The notes under the pieces were generated by a model, which was given only the letters and a program-made list of their open reading frames with translations, had not been told where the DNA came from and searched no databases. Positions 14,969 to 18,019 of a DNA stretch of 18,019 nt are shown piece after piece. The position numbers were made by a program, and so were the translations under genes. Positions within the stretch are counted from its first letter, which is position 1. Every line of letters begins with the position of its first letter. This DNA comes from Syntrophaceae bacterium UBA6255 (GTDB lineage Bacteria > Desulfobacterota > Syntrophia > Syntrophales > Smithellaceae), in assembly GCA_002441205.1 (NCBI GenBank), contig DJVN01000194.1, forward strand, positions 1 to 18,019. Reading direction: 5' to 3'.

Positions 14969-16076
14969 CGCACTGATTACAATAAATGGAATCCGGTAGA
15001 TTTTCCAAGCCGCACTTGGAGCATTGCTTGACCGATGGCTTTACGGTTACCGCCGTCCCGCAGTTGACGCAGAAATTAGCGTTGACGGGTAAATTTCTTC
15101 CGCAATGCGCGCACTTGTTCACAATGAGCATCTGATGTCCGCAAGCCGGGCAAAAGTGTGCGTCTTTAGGAACGATTTGTTTGCAATCCGGGCAGGTGTA
15201 AGCTTCCGCGGCAGTGGTTGGAGAAGAAGCGCCTTTGAAAGCTTCCATGAGCATACCGGGCATCATAAAGCCCATGCCCATTCCCAATCCTGCTCCTGCT
15301 TCCGATTGCGTTGTCGCTGCAGATTCCACGGCCATTGCCATTTTCATTTTCAGGAGCTTATTGAGATCGTCAAAAACCCCCAGCCGGCTCTTATCATCAA
15401 TGGCTTTCTGCACTTCCGGCGGCGGGGTGATGGAATTAATGTAGAGTTCGGTAAGCCCCAATCCGAATCTGCTTAAATCATTCTGGAGCGTCACTTTAAG
15501 TCCTTCGGAAAATTCGTTATATCTGCCGGGCAGATTGAAAATGGTATCAACGTTGCCGCCCATGTAATCATTGAAGCGTGAAACAATGACCCGGTTCAGA
15601 TATTCTTCTATTTCTTCCGTGCTGAAAATTCCCTGTGTGCCGACCAGTGAATTAATCAGCAAAAGCGGCTGAACAACGCGGATATTGAATACGCCGAAGG
15701 CGCGCAGGCGAATCAGCCCCAGTTCCTTGTCGCGGAAAGCGACCGGATCACGCGTGCCCCATTTCAGATTGGGAAAAATTTTCATGTTGATGAAATAAAC
15801 TTCCGCGCGCAGGGGGCTGGTCATGCCCCACGGTATGGCAATAACTTTGGTCAGCAGAGGAATGTTGGCGGTTTTCAGGGTATGGCGTCCCGGTCCGAAG
15901 GCGTCATAGGCTTTGCCGTTATAGAAAAAGACGGCGGCCTGACTTTCTCTTACCGTCAGCTGTGCGCCGAATTTTATTTCACCGGAGCCTCTTTCGGGAA
16001 TTCTATGTACAATTTCTTTCCCCGATTCATCAAACCATTCGATAACTTCCAAGAAAATGACATTGTTTGTTCCCAT
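14955..16076 (-). CDS. SPFH/band-7 protein with three C-terminal zinc ribbons (YdjI / virion-core-like)
   Basis: The 373-residue protein starts MGTNNVIFLEVIEW. An SPFH (band 7) domain covers ~25-225, including the G-P-G-R-H-T-L segment and the N-R-V-I-V-S-R-F-N-D-Y helix of this subfamily. A helical piece (225-255), a Gly/Met-rich stretch (261-278) and three four-cysteine zinc ribbons (295/298/309/312, 322/325/336/339, 352/355/366/369) follow. SPFH proteins assemble into membrane-associated scaffolds; there is no transmembrane anchor here, as in YdjI. I chose the ATG at 16076 because AAGGAG sits nine bases upstream. The frame stays open to 16214, but the added residues are unlike the family and have no ribosome site. 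A second in-frame ATG at 16082 lies only three bases from AAGGAG. The zinc-ribbon gene overlaps its end by 14 bases. Confidence 0.88.
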   Translation of the reverse strand: MGTNNVIFLEVIEWFDESGKEIVHRIPERGSGEIKFGAQLTVRESQAAVFFYNGKAYDAFGPGRHTLKTANIPLLTKVIAIPWGMTSPLRAEVYFINMKIFPNLKWGTRDPVAFRDKELGLIRLRAFGVFNIRVVQPLLLINSLVGTQGIFSTEEIEEYLNRVIVSRFNDYMGGNVDTIFNLPGRYNEFSEGLKVTLQNDLSRFGLGLTELYINSITPPPEVQKAIDDKSRLGVFDDLNKLLKMKMAMAVESAATTQSEAGAGLGMGMGFMMPGMLMEAFKGASSPTTAAEAYTCPDCKQIVPKDAHFCPACGHQMLIVNKCAHCGRNLPVNANFCVNCGTAVTVKPSVKQCSKCGLENLPDSIYCNQCGERL

Positions 16077-16186
16077 ATTCATCCGCTCCTTAAAAGAATG
16101 TTGATTTATGAAATCATATCTTTGCTGACACCTGAAAATAATAAGTGAGGGGCAGGTAATAGTCAAGCACAAATGAAGGATTAAAT

Positions 16187-17644
16187 TTGATTTTTTACGC
16201 CGGATATTATACACAATCCGTCATGAAAAAGGCTGATACCACCCATCAAAATATTTACAAAGGTATGGCGCTGATTGCCGACCCGATCCATCAGTATATT
16301 CTCTTCACCGTGCCGGAAGACAAGTCCACAAAAGAAAAAACCGAACAAAATATAATCGATTCCGCGTGGATGCAGCGATTGCGCAGAATTTACCAGTTGC
16401 AGAGCGCGCGCTGGGTTTATCCGGCGGCGGAGCATTCGCGCTTTCAGCATTCCCTGGGGACGATGCATATGGCTGGCGAATTCGCCAAAAGCATCTATCC
16501 CAGCCTGGCGGGTGTCTGTCCCGATCTGCCTTCACCGAATTACGTCGAGGAACTTCTGCGCCTCGCGGGCCTTCTGCACGATGTCGGGCACGGCCCCTAC
16601 GGCCACTTCTTTGATGATAATTATTTGAGCCGCTGGGGTCTGACGCACGAAGTCGTCGGGCAAAACATCATCGTGGAAAAACTGGGCGGCGAGATTGCCC
16701 GTATCCGGCGCAGTCCCTCCGGCGCGTTCGCCCGCGGCGAAGTCATGGACGCGAAAAGAGTTGCTTTTCTGATTAAAATGCCCGAAACGGAAGAATCCGG
16801 AAGACAGCCGCGCTGGCTGCAGATGCTCAGGCAGTTGTTTTCCGGCGTTTACACGGTGGACAATCTTGATTATGTCCAGCGCGACGCTTACATGACCGGT
16901 TTTTCGCTGGACATGGTGGATATTCCCCGCCTGCGCTATTACACGTTTTTTACGAAAGAAGGCCTGACGCTTCACCAGTCGGGAATTTCCGCGCTGGGGC
17001 GTTTTCTAAACGCCAGATTGAATTTATACACGAATGTTTATTTTCACCGCACCACACGCGGCCTGGATCTGCATCTGCAGGAATTTTTCCGGGACTCCAT
17101 GAATCTGATTTTATCCGGTAATCCCCTCGAGAATCTTGATGGTTATTTGAAATGCGACGAATGGATGCTGTTCAATCATGTTCAGAACTGGCAGCACTCC
17201 AGGGATAAAAAGAAAATGAAGCTGGCCGCCGAATGGAAAAAACTCCATGACCGGGAAGTCAAATGGAAAATGTCTTTTGTGGCGGAAATTTCTCTGGATC
17301 AGATTCATCGCGGCGTCGGGTTCTCGCGGGCGGCTGATTACGAAGCGAAAATAAGAGAACGTCTGCCCGCAAAACTCAAGAAACTTCCCTTCAAGGTTGA
17401 TCTGGCCACTCAGGATCCGAGGCCGCTCAATCCCATTACCGAGCGGGAAAAGAGAATAAATATTTTCAACCCGGTCACGGAAAAAACATCTCCGGAGCCG
17501 CTCCTGGAAATTTACCGTTTCATCCCCGCGCGCGTCATGCATTTCAGGGTATTTGCGCTTAATCATGAGCATGATGCAGAATTATCCTCCGCCGCGGAAA
17601 AAGTTTTGGGAAGTTCCGAAAAATCCATACCGACGAATATTTAA
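16187..17644 (+). CDS. HD-domain phosphohydrolase (dNTP triphosphohydrolase-like, YdhJ/SAMHD1 group)
   Basis: The 485-residue protein shows the HD metal site in order: E-H-S-R-F-x-H-S-L-G-T (His83, His88), L-L-H-D-V-G-H-G-P-x-x-H (His131-Asp132, His135, His140), T-H-E (His154) and V-D-N-L-D-Y (Asp225, Asp228). This arrangement is that of the COG1078 group, related to dGTPases and SAMHD1, which split dNTPs to a nucleoside and triphosphate. The start is a TTG at 16187 with GAAGGA six bases upstream. A later ATG (16223) lacks a ribosome site, although conservation may begin close to it. The gene ends one base before the nrdD start, so both are made from one message. A cytosolic role in dNTP pool control is the reading that best fits the neighbour. 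Confidence 0.88.
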   Translation: MIFYAGYYTQSVMKKADTTHQNIYKGMALIADPIHQYILFTVPEDKSTKEKTEQNIIDSAWMQRLRRIYQLQSARWVYPAAEHSRFQHSLGTMHMAGEFAKSIYPSLAGVCPDLPSPNYVEELLRLAGLLHDVGHGPYGHFFDDNYLSRWGLTHEVVGQNIIVEKLGGEIARIRRSPSGAFARGEVMDAKRVAFLIKMPETEESGRQPRWLQMLRQLFSGVYTVDNLDYVQRDAYMTGFSLDMVDIPRLRYYTFFTKEGLTLHQSGISALGRFLNARLNLYTNVYFHRTTRGLDLHLQEFFRDSMNLILSGNPLENLDGYLKCDEWMLFNHVQNWQHSRDKKKMKLAAEWKKLHDREVKWKMSFVAEISLDQIHRGVGFSRAADYEAKIRERLPAKLKKLPFKVDLATQDPRPLNPITEREKRINIFNPVTEKTSPEPLLEIYRFIPARVMHFRVFALNHEHDAELSSAAEKVLGSSEKSIPTNI

Positions 17645-17645
17645 T

Positions 17646-18019
17646 ATGGTTGAAAATTCCGAAACAACAGATTTGACGCTATTTGTCCGCACAACGGCGG
17701 AAGAAAGCACGCCCTGGAACCGTCAGCGTATTGTTGACGCCCTCATTCGGGAAGCCGATATTGATTATCCGCTGGCCGAAGAAATATCGCGGGAAGTGGA
17801 AAAGCAGATTGTCGCCGCCGGAATCGGCGTGACCACTACCGCGCTGGTTCGCGAAATGGTCAATGTGCGGCTGATTGAGAGAGGGCTGGAAAAGGAACGC
17901 CGCCTGCACGGACGCCTGGGATTCCCGCTTTACGATGTCCGGCAGTTGATTCTGCATCCCAACAAGCAGGACGCCAATATTCCCCATTCCCCCGAAGGCA
18001 CCAATCTGATTTTCGCCGA
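17646..18019 (+). CDS. nrdD: Anaerobic (class III) ribonucleoside-triphosphate reductase, N-terminal part
   Basis: Only the first 124 residues are in the window. They form the ATP-cone domain (about 10-105) that senses ATP/dATP and sets overall activity of ribonucleotide reductases: F-V-R-T, P-W-N-R-Q-R-I-V-D-A-L, a V-R-E-M-V-N-V-R-L-I-E-R-G-L helix, and then L-G-F-P-L-Y-D-V-R-Q-L, which is characteristic of NrdD. The linker leading to the catalytic barrel starts just before the cut. The full enzyme reduces NTPs to dNTPs using a glycyl radical installed by NrdG, and it works only without oxygen. The ATG stands one base after the HD gene stop and has no ribosome site of its own, so translation probably depends on the upstream gene. 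The radical glycine lies outside the window. Confidence 0.85.
   Translation, partial: MVENSETTDLTLFVRTTAEESTPWNRQRIVDALIREADIDYPLAEEISREVEKQIVAAGIGVTTTALVREMVNVRLIERGLEKERRLHGRLGFPLYDVRQLILHPNKQDANIPHSPEGTNLIFA

Noticed and set aside
16077..16214. Longer N-terminus for the SPFH protein
   Set aside because: The frame is open, but the extra 46 residues do not resemble the family, and the AAGGAG site fits the ATG at 16076.

Overview
The window carries ordinary chromosomal genes of a Gram-negative, most likely anaerobic bacterium. Lipobox proteins, a surface-adhesin-E-like periplasmic protein, an O2-sensitive class III ribonucleotide reductase (NrdD) start, an Fe-type alcohol dehydrogenase and an ACP/acyl-AMP-ligase/acyltransferase fusion together suggest Desulfobacterota, perhaps the Syntrophales. 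That placement is inferred from gene content and style, not from a marker gene. I see no rRNA, tRNA, CRISPR array, transposase or phage gene.

Layout. Bases 1-9119 are almost entirely minus strand: a C-terminally cut ACP-FAAL-PlsC fusion (1-2635), a UMF1-family MFS transporter (2743-4077), a TPR lipoprotein and a surface-adhesin-E-like protein that form a tight pair (4204-5105), metK (5327-6511), a membrane-anchored alpha/beta hydrolase (6759-7697) and a THUMP/RlmL-type RNA methyltransferase with an unusual insertion (7797-9119). After a 273-base gene-free stretch holding an ATTCCCGC palindrome, an MFS carboxylate-type transporter (9393-10676, plus) converges on an iron alcohol dehydrogenase (10707-11870, minus). 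An AT-rich patch follows on the plus strand, with a Lys/Pro-repeat membrane-anchored protein (12107-12826) and a YrbL-like kinase-fold protein (12928-13545). Next is a minus-strand pair, an SPFH/band-7 protein with three C-terminal zinc ribbons overlapping a double-zinc-ribbon protein (13577-16076). Divergent from it, an HD-domain dNTPase-like gene is followed one base later by nrdD (16187 to the end).

The most interesting signal is the metK leader. A strong promoter is followed by an RNA that I read as a SAM-II-type riboswitch aptamer, then a Rho-independent terminator, then the metK ribosome binding site. The 3' strand of the aptamer is complementary to the upper part of the terminator, so a complete attenuation switch can be drawn: SAM synthetase shut off by its own product. 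The leader terminator and the terminator after metK are near copies, but the downstream copy has lost the bases needed for that antiterminator pairing.

Other points worth attention are the three-domain acyl-activating fusion, the SPFH/zinc-ribbon module with internal duplications, the coupling of an HD dNTPase-like enzyme with ribonucleotide reductase, and a YrbL homologue outside its usual enterobacterial setting.
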